Origin: an uncultured Bacillota bacterium | GTDB taxonomy: Bacteria > Bacillota > UBA994 > UBA5500 | Reading direction: 5' to 3' | NCBI GenBank assembly: GCA_937874815.1 | Contig: CALNBW010000063.1 | Coordinates: forward strand, 1-5,023 | Length of the DNA stretch: 5,023 bases | Shown: piece by piece, positions 1 through 5,023 of the stretch | Numbering within the stretch: the first letter of the stretch is position 1 | Layout: each line of letters opens with the position of its first letter | The notes under the pieces: generated by a model | What the model saw: the letters and a program-made list of their open reading frames with translations, nothing else | The model's database searches: none | Told to the model about the DNA's origin: nothing | Made by a program: the position numbers and the translations under genes

Positions 1-2
1 AA

Positions 3-73
3 GGGCTGCGGGGTACTTGCCGTAAGCACGATTGGAGCCTGCTCCTGTGCTCTAGGTAAGTACCCCGCAGCCC
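3..73. repeat. Long imperfect palindrome (71 nt hairpin) downstream of RNase J
   Basis: The arms 3-18 and 58-73 are perfect 16-bp reverse complements (left arm GGGCTGCGGGGTACTT). Pairing can continue inward with few interruptions: G19-T57 wobble, 20-21 with 55-56, 23-24 with 53-54, AGCAC (25-29) with GTGCT (47-51), and GGAG (34-37) with CTCC (42-45). That gives about 30 pairs in 71 nt. It begins 24 nt past the RNase J stop, so as minus-strand RNA it could act as its transcription terminator or 3' stabiliser, but the T-tract that would prove termination lies outside the window (only TT is visible). Read on the plus strand it is not followed by T's. A REP/MITE-like dispersed element is an equally good explanation. 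Confidence 0.7.
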
Positions 74-97
74 CGCGCTATCACAGGGGGTGGTACC

Positions 98-1759
98 CTA
101 TACTTCCATGATTATTGGCAGGATCATGGGGCGGCGTTTGGTGCGCTCGTAGAGGAAACTCCCCAATACGTCCCTAGCGGCCGATTTCAGCGCCGACCAT
201 TCTGTCACTTCACTGCGCAAGCAAGCCTGCAGGCTTGTCCTCACCTGCTCCTCGGCCTGAGCAATCAGGTTCTCCGATTCCCGCACATAGACAAAGCCAC
301 GCGTGATAATATCTGGGCCAGCCTTAATGGTGCGCGTGCTTTTATCAATGGTCACAACCACAACCAGCACCCCGTCGAGGGAGAGTTGCTGGCGGTCGCG
401 CAGCACAACATTGCCTACATCGCCGATGCCTAAGCCATCGACTAAAACTACACCGGCTTGTACGTGGCCAGCGATGCGCGCGCCCTCGCTATCGAACTCC
501 AGAATGTCACCATTAGAAAGCCTGAATACGTTTTCGCGGGGCACACCCACGTCTTCTGCTAAATTGGTGCAGGCCGCCAGGTGGCGATACTCCCCATGGA
601 AGGGCACCACGTAGCGGGGGCGCACTAGGTTCATCAGCAGTTTGAGCTCTTCTTGGCTAGCATGTCCAGATACGTGTACGTCTGCTGTGCCTTGGGCAAT
701 AACATGAGCGCCAGCCCGCGACAGCCCGTCGATGACGCGGTTCACGAGTTTCTCATTTCCAGGCACCGGGGTAGACGAGAGAATTACCGTATCTCCCGGC
801 ACGATGTTGATATGGTTGTGGCTTTGCCGCGCCATGCGGGTTAAGCCCGACAAAGGCTCTCCCTGGCTACCAGTAGAGAGGACCAGCGTCTTATGGGCTG
901 GTAGCTTACCGACTTCTTCCGGCTCCACATAGATATCGTCGGGGAATTTAAGATACCCCAGCTCAGAACTAATGCGTACGTTGTTAACCATGCTGCGGCC
1001 CACGACGGTTACTTTGCGACCATATTCGCGCGCCGTATCAAAAGCCTGCTGAATGCGGTGGATATTCGACGCGAAAGAAGCCATGACGATGCGATCGCGG
1101 GTGCGATTAAAGATCTCATCAAAGGTACGACCAACAACGCGCTCCGATGGTGTATACCCAGGGCGATGGGCATTAGTTGAATCGCAGAACAGCGCTAACA
1201 CGCCTTCCCGGCCATATTCGGCCAGCGTTTGGTAATCGGCCACTTTGCCGTCGACGGGTGTTTGGTCAAATTTGAAGTCGCCACTATGGATGATCACGCC
1301 CAGCGGAGTTTCGATCGCTAAAGCTACTCCATCGGGAATACTGTGGTTCATGCGGATGAACCGCACCTTGAATTGTTTGCCCAAGGCAATCTGCTCACCG
1401 GCCTTAATTTCCTGCGTCTTGGCCTCGAGCCTGTGCTCATCTAGTTTACTTTGTAGAATGCCGAGCGTGAGGCGGGTCCCGTAGACCGGCACATTTATCT
1501 CCTTCAAAACGAAAGGTACCGCACCGATATGGTCTTCATGCCCATGGGTGAGCACGATGCCCCGTACTTTTTGCCGATTCTCAATCAGATAAGAAATATT
1601 AGGGATGACGAAATCAATGCCGAGCATCTCATCTTCTGGAAATTTCAGACCAGCGTCGATGACAATGATGTCGTTGCGACACTCGACGGCAAACATGTTC
1701 TTGCCAATCTCGCCGATCCCCCCTAAAGGAATCACTTGTACTTTTGTGTCGTTAGCCAC
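98..1759 (-). CDS. rnjA: Ribonuclease J (5'-3' exo/endoribonuclease, metallo-beta-lactamase/beta-CASP family)
   Basis: This 553-residue protein is full length for RNase J (Bacillus J1 is 555 aa) and matches it from the N-terminal LGGIGEIGKN motif to the C-terminal end KRRPMILPIIMEV. RNase J degrades mRNA 5'-to-3', preferring 5'-monophosphate ends, and also cuts internally; it works in the cytoplasm in mRNA turnover and rRNA 5' maturation. The metallo-beta-lactamase core shows the two-zinc motif HGHEDH (72-77), H139, and D161 in SGDFKFD. The beta-CASP part shows SFASNIHR (228-235), SGH (364-366) and H388 in PFHGEYR. The C-terminal domain follows from about residue 445. The start is GTG at 1757-1759, preceded by AAAGAGGT at a somewhat long distance. 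The gene is transcribed divergently from ftsE. J1-type rather than J2-type is inferred from intact metal ligands; with only one paralogue visible the A/B assignment is less certain than the family. Confidence 0.97.
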   Translation of the reverse strand: MANDTKVQVIPLGGIGEIGKNMFAVECRNDIIVIDAGLKFPEDEMLGIDFVIPNISYLIENRQKVRGIVLTHGHEDHIGAVPFVLKEINVPVYGTRLTLGILQSKLDEHRLEAKTQEIKAGEQIALGKQFKVRFIRMNHSIPDGVALAIETPLGVIIHSGDFKFDQTPVDGKVADYQTLAEYGREGVLALFCDSTNAHRPGYTPSERVVGRTFDEIFNRTRDRIVMASFASNIHRIQQAFDTAREYGRKVTVVGRSMVNNVRISSELGYLKFPDDIYVEPEEVGKLPAHKTLVLSTGSQGEPLSGLTRMARQSHNHINIVPGDTVILSSTPVPGNEKLVNRVIDGLSRAGAHVIAQGTADVHVSGHASQEELKLLMNLVRPRYVVPFHGEYRHLAACTNLAEDVGVPRENVFRLSNGDILEFDSEGARIAGHVQAGVVLVDGLGIGDVGNVVLRDRQQLSLDGVLVVVVTIDKSTRTIKAGPDIITRGFVYVRESENLIAQAEEQVRTSLQACLRSEVTEWSALKSAARDVLGSFLYERTKRRPMILPIIMEV

Positions 1760-1770
1760 GATTAATACTT

Positions 1771-1778
1771 ACCTCTTT
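1771..1778 (-). promoter_or_regulatory. Ribosome binding site of RNase J
   Basis: On the minus strand AAAGAGGT lies 11 nt before the GTG start at 1759. It supports the GTG, since no ATG in frame lies closer. The spacing is a little longer than the usual 6-9 nt, and with the GTG start this suggests moderate translation initiation. Confidence 0.65.
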
Positions 1779-1812
1779 CTTTTAATTAGTTGTAGTGGTT
1801 GATGGTCTCATG

Positions 1813-1840
1813 AAAAACAAACAACCCTAGGTTGCCCTAG
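1813..1840 (-). promoter_or_regulatory. RNase J leader: two mutually exclusive small hairpins followed by a T-rich tract
   Basis: In the minus-strand RNA, CTAGG and CCTAG (1840-1836 and 1831-1827) can close a GCAA tetraloop of GNRA type. Alternatively CAACC and GGTTG (1834-1830 and 1826-1822) can form a 5-bp stem with a TAG loop, directly followed by TTTGTTTTT (1821-1813). The two stems share bases, so only one can form at a time. This has the geometry of a weak attenuator with a competing antiterminator, but the terminator stem is short, so function is inference. Confidence 0.3.
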
Positions 1841-1887
1841 TGTTGCCACCGCTCGCCCCCGGTAGGCACGCAAAACTACATTAGTCT

Positions 1888-1896
1888 ATTCTAGCA
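1888..1896 (-). promoter_or_regulatory. Probable sigma-A extended -10 promoter for RNase J
   Basis: On the minus strand TGCTAGAAT has the TGn extension followed by a 5-of-6 match to TATAAT. No good -35 hexamer sits 16-18 bp upstream (the best is TTCTAG), which is typical of extended -10 promoters. Transcription would begin near 1881, leaving a leader of roughly 120 nt before the GTG start. Confidence 0.45.
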
Positions 1897-1899
1897 CAT

Positions 1900-1921
1900 T
1901 TCCTAAGGAACTAGAAGTTCC
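1900..1921. repeat. Nested inverted repeats over the RNase J promoter
   Basis: TTCC-TAA-GGAA (1900-1910) and GGAACT-AGA-AGTTCC (1907-1921) are both perfect inverted repeats and share the central GGAA. They cover the spacer and -35 position of the predicted RNase J promoter, where a repressor would be expected to bind. No regulator can be named; the 5-nt gap between GAAC and GTTC does not match the 4-nt gap of the Gram-positive LexA box. Confidence 0.4.
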
Positions 1922-2036
1922 AGGGATTCAACTTGGCCACGCGAACAGTATTTCCTTAAAAAAGCAACAGAAATCGGCAAAGGTAACAAGGAATTATCGG
2001 TGCCTATGTCGAAGATGCGAGAGTGCAGGAATACAC

Positions 2037-2053
2037 TTGACGATTTTTGACGA
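2037..2053 (+). repeat. TTGACGA direct repeat upstream of ftsE
   Basis: TTGACGA occurs at 2037-2043 and again at 2047-2053, a 10-bp period that places both copies on one face of the helix. Each contains a 5-of-6 match to a -35 hexamer, but neither has a recognisable -10 hexamer at 16-18 bp. The arrangement is therefore at least as likely to be a binding site for a tandem-binding regulator (OmpR/PhoB-type proteins bind such repeats) as a core promoter. Confidence 0.35.
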
Positions 2054-2065
2054 AACAAATGGGTC

Positions 2066-2118
2066 ATCTCTTGCAGCTACCAGCTTGGGTGCAGAGGGCT
2101 GGTAGCCGGCAAAGAGAT
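2066..2118 (+). promoter_or_regulatory. Large hairpin in the ftsE leader
   Basis: ATCTCTT (2066-2072) pairs with AAGAGAT (2112-2118), GC (2073-2074) with GC (2109-2110), and GCTACCAGC (2076-2084) with GCTGGTAGC (2098-2106). These 18 Watson-Crick pairs are interrupted only by one bulged base and a small internal loop, and they enclose a 13-nt G-rich terminal loop. No T-tract follows, so it is not an intrinsic terminator in the ftsE direction. It does not match any riboswitch class I can recall. A structured 5' leader, a regulator site or a small RNA are possible. Confidence 0.6.
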
Positions 2119-2120
2119 CT

Positions 2121-2147
2121 GCCTGCAACGCTAAAGACGTTGCTGGC
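2121..2147 (+). promoter_or_regulatory. Second hairpin in the ftsE leader
   Basis: GCAACG (2125-2130) and CGTTGC (2138-2143) form a perfect 6-bp stem with a 7-nt loop. GCC (2121-2123) and GGC (2145-2147) extend it by three pairs beyond a T-T mismatch. It begins 2 nt after the large hairpin and ends 14 nt before the ftsE Shine-Dalgarno region. GCTGG at 2142-2146 could also pair with CCAGC of the first hairpin (2080-2084), so the two may exchange partners. Confidence 0.5.
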
Positions 2148-2161
2148 CGGTATGCTCAAGA

Positions 2162-2171
2162 AGGAAGGTGG
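2162..2171 (+). promoter_or_regulatory. Ribosome binding site deciding the ftsE start
   Basis: AGGAAGGTGG is a strong match to the 16S anti-Shine-Dalgarno and ends 5 nt before ATG 2177. The in-frame GTG at 2168 lies inside this site, so it cannot be the start. Confidence 0.8.
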
Positions 2172-2176
2172 TTAGC

Positions 2177-2863
2177 ATGCTTGAGCTCTATGCCATTTCT
2201 AAAATCTACAGTAATGGGGTAGTGGCTTTAAGGGATGTTGACTTAAAAATTGATAAAGGTGAATTTGTGTTTATCGTGGGCCCAAGTGGGGCTGGTAAAA
2301 CAACCCTAACACGCCTGTTACTGGCCGAAGAGAAGCCGACCAAAGGCCAGATTATTGTTAATAACAAGGTAGTGAATAACCTCAAACGTAATGAAATCCC
2401 CTATTTGCGGCGGCAAATCGGCACCGTCTTTCAGGATTTTCGTTTGATGAACAACTGGACAGTCGAGGAAAACGTCTCTTTCGCCATGAAGGTGATCGAG
2501 GCACCCAAGCGTGCTATCCGTAAACGAGTGCCAGAAGTTTTGGCTCTGGTGGGGCTAGCTAATAAAGCTAAGCAGTTACCCACCCAGCTGTCGGGCGGTG
2601 AACAACAGCGGGTAGCACTGGCCCGAGCCATTGTTAATCAGCCCTACATCTTGTTGGCTGATGAACCTACGGGCAACCTCGACCCGGAGACTGCCTGGGG
2701 CATAATGGAGATTCTACAAGACATAAACGCTCAAGGCACCACAGTGCTCATGGTTACCCACGCCAAAAACATCGTTGACCAAATGCGCAAGCGCGTAGTG
2801 GCTCTAGAAGCTGGGCGCGTTGTCCGTGACGAACGGAGGGGGGCTTACGGTAATGAAAATTAG
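2177..2863 (+). CDS. ftsE: Cell-division ATP-binding protein FtsE
   Basis: This 228-residue ABC ATPase has the usual length of FtsE in Firmicutes. FtsE hydrolyses ATP on the cytoplasmic face and drives FtsX to activate peptidoglycan hydrolases during division or elongation. All nucleotide-binding elements are intact: Walker A GPSGAGKTT (35-43), Q-loop Q86 in VFQDFRL, ABC signature LSGGEQQR (138-145), Walker B ILLADEP with catalytic E163, D-loop NLDP (167-170) and switch histidine H195. VFQDFRL and ADEPTGNLDP are typical of the FtsE/MacB/LolD group, and FtsE rather than the others follows from the adjoining ftsX. ATG 2177 is preferred because an in-frame GTG at 2168 overlaps the ribosome binding site. 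The 3' end overlaps ftsX by 11 bp, implying translational coupling. The leader upstream holds two hairpins of unknown role. Confidence 0.97.
   Translation: MLELYAISKIYSNGVVALRDVDLKIDKGEFVFIVGPSGAGKTTLTRLLLAEEKPTKGQIIVNNKVVNNLKRNEIPYLRRQIGTVFQDFRLMNNWTVEENVSFAMKVIEAPKRAIRKRVPEVLALVGLANKAKQLPTQLSGGEQQRVALARAIVNQPYILLADEPTGNLDPETAWGIMEILQDINAQGTTVLMVTHAKNIVDQMRKRVVALEAGRVVRDERRGAYGNEN
2835..2843 (+). promoter_or_regulatory. Ribosome binding site deciding the ftsX start
   Basis: GGAGGGGGG lies inside the end of ftsE and ends 9 nt before ATG 2853. A longer frame opens at TTG 2820, but this site lies inside that extension, so ATG 2853 is the start. Confidence 0.75.
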
Positions 2864-3740
2864 AACTTGGGCCTATTTTACCGGACAAGCCTTCAGCAGT
2901 ATGCGGCGTAACAGTTGGATGACAGTCGCCTCCATCGGCACTGTCACTGTAACCATGATTGTGCTTGGTGTTTTCTTATTGCTAGCGGGCAATATGAACA
3001 ATTTTGCCGGCAATATTGAGTCGCAAGTAGAGATTTCGGTCTACTTGCAGGACGAGATAACTAGTGAACAGATTGATGAATTAGCTGAGAAAATGGCTGC
3101 GCTGGAGCAGGTAGAGCTAGTCAAGTATGTCAGTAAGGAAGAGGCGCTACTGGAGATGCGCGACATGTATGGCGAAGGCTCTGATTTTTTAGCCGGTCTT
3201 GAACTGGACAATCCCCTGCGCAATGGCTTCAGGCTGCGTACCCATAGGCCGGAACAAGTGCTGGATGTGGTGCCGATAGTGCGCGCTTTTGACGGCGTCG
3301 CCGAAGTGCAATATGGCCAGGGGGTAGTAGAGCAGTTGTTTGCTGTCACTGGTATTCTGCGCGTAGTGGCTTTGGGGTTGATGCTGGGCTTGGCCGCAGC
3401 TGCCACGTTCATTATCGCCAATACCATTCGTATTACGGTATTTGCCCGTCGCCGCGAGATTAACATCATGAAATATGTGGGGGCAACTGATTGGTTTATC
3501 CGCTGGCCCTTCGTGATTGAAGGCATGACCCTGGGGTTGATTGGTTCTTTAATTGCTGCCGGTTTAGTTGCTTGGGCCTATCAGGCAGCGGTTGGCGGCT
3601 TAGCTGTTTCTATCCCTTTCATTCCTCTAGTTGCACCATGGCCCTTCTTATTAGGCGTTTCTGGCTGGCTGATTTTAATTGGCACAGTCATTGGCGTAGT
3701 CGGTTGTACCTTCTCGCTACGCCGCTTCTTAAGAGTATAA
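2853..3740 (+). CDS. ftsX: Cell-division membrane protein FtsX
   Basis: From ATG 2853 this is a 295-residue polytopic protein, the size of FtsX in Bacillus. FtsX is the transmembrane half of the FtsEX complex and passes the ATPase signal to extracellular hydrolases. The topology reads: basic cytoplasmic N-terminus with RRNSWMT (18-24), TM1 about 25-46, an extracellular domain about 47-163 that begins with the family-typical VEISVYL (59-65), TM2 about 168-190, the conserved cytoplasmic loop RRREINIMKYVGAT (199-212), TM3 about 221-244 and TM4 about 263-285. The loop is the expected FtsE contact. The start overlaps the ftsE end, so the two are co-translated. The hydrolase gene follows 43 nt later. 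No truncation or frameshift is visible. Confidence 0.96.
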   Translation: MKIRTWAYFTGQAFSSMRRNSWMTVASIGTVTVTMIVLGVFLLLAGNMNNFAGNIESQVEISVYLQDEITSEQIDELAEKMAALEQVELVKYVSKEEALLEMRDMYGEGSDFLAGLELDNPLRNGFRLRTHRPEQVLDVVPIVRAFDGVAEVQYGQGVVEQLFAVTGILRVVALGLMLGLAAAATFIIANTIRITVFARRREINIMKYVGATDWFIRWPFVIEGMTLGLIGSLIAAGLVAWAYQAAVGGLAVSIPFIPLVAPWPFLLGVSGWLILIGTVIGVVGCTFSLRRFLRV

Positions 3741-3757
3741 GACCTTGATCCTATAGA
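3729..3757 (+). promoter_or_regulatory. Possible internal promoter before the M23 hydrolase gene
   Basis: TTAAGA (3729-3734) and TATAGA (3752-3757) each match the sigma-A -35 and -10 hexamers at four of six bases and are exactly 17 bp apart. Transcription would begin near 3764, about 20 nt before the TTG start, leaving room for the ribosome binding site. This could let the hydrolase be made in excess of FtsEX. The match is modest and may be chance. Confidence 0.25.
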
Positions 3758-3768
3758 TAGCTAGAGAG

Positions 3769-3777
3769 AAAGGAGGG
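3769..3777 (+). promoter_or_regulatory. Ribosome binding site deciding the TTG start of the M23 hydrolase
   Basis: AAAGGAGGG is a near-perfect Shine-Dalgarno ending 6 nt before TTG 3784. Starting there gives a complete signal peptide (MKRFRQ then a hydrophobic core), whereas the next ATG in frame, inside that core, would remove its positively charged end. Confidence 0.8.
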
Positions 3778-3783
3778 AGAGAT

Positions 3784-4929
3784 TTGAAACGCTTTCGGCA
3801 AGGACTAACCGTTAGCTTGGTACTGATGCTCATCTTTGCCTTGGCTTTGCCGGCTGCCGCTGATGACTTAGCTAAGCGACAGGCGGAGTATGAGCGGGTG
3901 CAAAAACAGATTGCGGACATGGAGAACCGTATCTATAACAACACCCAACAGGCTAAAAGTGTTAACAGTGAGATTAGCCGCCTCAATAAGGAAATTGAGC
4001 AGGCGGAACAGCAGCTCAGATACTTAGAAGCGCGCCTGCAGACGACAGCTAAGGAAATAGAGGTCGCTGAGAAAGAATTGGCCGAGGCCGAGGAGAATCT
4101 TGCTTTTCAGCAAGAAATGTTAAAGGTCCGGATGCGTGCCCTGTATGAACGGGGCCCGATTAGCTACCTAGAAGTGCTGTTCAACGCCCATAGCTTTAGC
4201 GACTTCATCAATCGCATCGGCATGCTGCAGCGTGTTGTGGCGCAAGATGTAGACATGGTGGATACAATTAAAGTAGAAAAGGCTCGCATTGAGGAGCAGA
4301 AAACTGTACTAGAGATTAAGCGGAATGAGCTCGCCGGCCTCTACCGGACAACGGACCGTGACCGGAACGCGATTGCTTCGCGTCACGCAGAACGTAGCCG
4401 GTATAAAGATAAGCTGGCTACAGACCGCGCAGAATGGGTGAAGAACCTACGTAGTCTAGAGCAAGTCGAGCGAGAGCTAGAGGAACTGATCAGAAAGGCT
4501 CAGGAGCAGAATCCTGGTGCCGGCTCGGGGACAGGTGCCTATACTTGGCCAGCCCCTGGCTATACCAGAATTACCTCACCCTATGGCCAACGCACCCATC
4601 CGATCTTTGGTGGTAGTAGCTTCCACTATGGCATCGATATTGGAGCACCGATGGGCGCTAAAATTGTGGCGGCCGACTCTGGCACAGTGCTATTTGCCGG
4701 CACCATGACTGGCTATGGCAAGGTGGTTATTCTAGACCATGGTAATGGCCGCTCTACACTATACGCCCATACTTCAGTACTAATGGTTAGCAATAACCAG
4801 AAGGTTACCAAGGGGCAGCAGATCGCGAAAGTGGGTAACTCAGGTTGGAGCACAGGCCCGCACTTGCATTTTGAGTTCCGAATAAACGGGGCTAAACAAA
4901 ATCCCCTTAACTATGTAAAGCGACCCTAA
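3784..4929 (+). CDS. Secreted coiled-coil M23 (LytM-type) peptidoglycan endopeptidase, EnvC/PcsB-like FtsEX partner
   Basis: This 381-residue exported protein probably cleaves peptide cross-bridges of peptidoglycan under FtsEX control. Residues 1-26 form a signal peptide (KR-rich start, hydrophobic core, ALPAAA before a likely cut at 26/27). Residues 28-118 and about 152-242 are long charged heptad-like coiled-coil arms, separated by RALYERG and SYLEVLFNAHSFSDFINR (118-144), a segment shared with PcsB/EnvC-type FtsX-binding proteins. A Gly-rich linker (about 243-251) leads to the M23 domain (about 262-376). That domain has H281 and D285 (HxxxD), H329 in LYAHT and HLH (360-362), the full zinc and catalytic set, so it should be active, unlike the degenerate LytM domain of E. 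coli EnvC. The gene lies 43 nt after ftsX, likely in the same operon, with a strong terminator behind it. Pairing with FtsEX is inferred from the gene order and the coiled coil. Confidence 0.92.
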   Translation: MKRFRQGLTVSLVLMLIFALALPAAADDLAKRQAEYERVQKQIADMENRIYNNTQQAKSVNSEISRLNKEIEQAEQQLRYLEARLQTTAKEIEVAEKELAEAEENLAFQQEMLKVRMRALYERGPISYLEVLFNAHSFSDFINRIGMLQRVVAQDVDMVDTIKVEKARIEEQKTVLEIKRNELAGLYRTTDRDRNAIASRHAERSRYKDKLATDRAEWVKNLRSLEQVERELEELIRKAQEQNPGAGSGTGAYTWPAPGYTRITSPYGQRTHPIFGGSSFHYGIDIGAPMGAKIVAADSGTVLFAGTMTGYGKVVILDHGNGRSTLYAHTSVLMVSNNQKVTKGQQIAKVGNSGWSTGPHLHFEFRINGAKQNPLNYVKRP

Positions 4930-4948
4930 ACCAAAACGATATACAGGT

Positions 4949-4983
4949 AAGAAGGCTGGAAACTTCCGGCCTTCTTGCTTTTT
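4949..4983 (+). terminator. Intrinsic terminator of the ftsEX-M23 operon
   Basis: AAGAAGGCTGGA (4949-4960) pairs with TCCGGCCTTCTT (4965-4976) as a 12-bp stem with one G-T wobble and an AACT loop. It is followed by GC and then TTTTT (4979-4983). It begins 19 nt after the hydrolase stop codon and closes the transcription unit. Confidence 0.9.
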
Positions 4984-4993
4984 AGCGTTAGCG

Positions 4994-5023
4994 GCGGGAC
5001 TGCGGGACGTGGACCAGGGGGAC
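4994..5023. repeat. GGGAC-rich repeat at the window edge (partial)
   Basis: GCGGGAC occurs twice (4994-5000 and 5002-5008), followed by GTGGAC and CAGGGGGAC up to the last base. The composition differs sharply from the coding DNA and it starts right after the operon terminator. It resembles the GC-rich, REP-like intergenic repeats linked to IS200/Y1-type transposases in some clostridial genomes, but this is from general recollection, and the element is cut by the window end. Confidence 0.35.

Larger units (their letters stand above)
1760..2176. other. Divergent regulatory intergenic region between RNase J and ftsE
   Basis: About 410 bp without a credible gene: the reading frames here are short and lack codon structure or good ribosome binding sites. 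The part next to RNase J (1760-1921) holds its ribosome binding site, a leader with small alternative hairpins, an extended -10 promoter and nested inverted repeats. The middle (about 1922-2030) is AT-rich with no structure I can name. The part next to ftsE (2037-2171) holds a TTGACGA direct repeat, two hairpins and the ftsE ribosome binding site. Confidence 0.7.

Noticed and set aside
303..1726. Several plus-strand open frames of 60-103 codons opposite RNase J
   Set aside because: They lie antisense to a fully conserved gene, have Ser/Thr/Arg-rich low-complexity products and lack ribosome binding sites.
1810..1860. GGTGGCAACAC in the RNase J leader, reminiscent of a T-box antiterminator
   Set aside because: The full T-box consensus (AGGGTGG followed by ACCGCG) is absent, I see no Stem I with a specifier loop, and RNase J is not a tRNA-aminoacylation or amino-acid gene.
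1907..1921. LexA/SOS-like box GAAC...GTTC
   Set aside because: The gap between half-sites is 5 nt rather than the 4 nt of the Gram-positive LexA box, and the outer C and G are missing.
2043..2075. Sigma-A promoter for ftsE using TTGACG as -35
   Set aside because: No hexamer near TATAAT occurs 16-18 bp downstream of either TTGACG copy, so I report only the repeat and leave the ftsE promoter unassigned.
2066..2171. c-di-AMP (ydaO) riboswitch before a wall-hydrolase operon
   Set aside because: The conserved G-rich and GAA-containing blocks and the pseudo-symmetric arrangement of that class are not visible, and the length is too short.
2820..2852. Extended ftsX start at TTG 2820
   Set aside because: It would add 11 residues that include the region encoding the GGAGG site; ATG 2853 is better spaced and matches the usual FtsX N-terminus.
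3041..3526. 161-codon minus-strand open frame opposite ftsX
   Set aside because: The product is Ser/Thr-rich antisense translation of FtsX with no recognisable domain, and ftsX is clearly the real gene.

Overview
The window looks like a chromosomal core-gene segment of a Gram-positive, Firmicutes-type (Bacillota, probably clostridial) bacterium. This rests on an RNase J closely resembling Bacillus RNase J1 from end to end, FtsE and FtsX of the lengths usual in Firmicutes, strong purine-rich Shine-Dalgarno sites, use of GTG and TTG starts, and an exported coiled-coil/M23 cell-wall hydrolase directly behind ftsEX. I cannot name a genus. All four genes look intact, and no integrase, CRISPR array, tRNA or rRNA is visible.

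Layout: positions 1-97 hold a long imperfect palindrome (3-73) just downstream of the RNase J stop. Positions 98-1759 (minus) encode RNase J. A 408-bp divergent intergenic region (1760-2176) carries the RNase J promoter and leader on the minus strand. On the plus strand it carries a direct repeat (TTGACGA twice) and a two-hairpin leader in front of ftsE. Then come ftsE (2177-2863), ftsX (2853-3740, overlapping ftsE by 11 bp) and a secreted M23 endopeptidase with an EnvC/PcsB-like coiled coil (3784-4929), closed by a strong intrinsic terminator (4949-4983). The last 30 bases hold a GGGAC-rich repeat cut by the window edge.

How the genes fit together: FtsE (ATPase) and FtsX (membrane subunit) form the type VII ABC-like machine that transmits ATP-driven conformational change across the membrane to activate a peptidoglycan hydrolase through its coiled coil. 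The next gene encodes just such a coiled-coil protein, and its M23 domain keeps all expected zinc and catalytic residues, so activator and enzyme may be one polypeptide here. RNase J is a separate, divergently transcribed RNA-decay gene.

The coding content is conventional. The less explained signals are non-coding: the 71-nt palindrome at the left edge, the structured ftsE leader, the two mutually exclusive small hairpins in the RNase J leader, and the nested inverted repeats over the RNase J promoter. I did not find convincing evidence of an undescribed multi-gene system.
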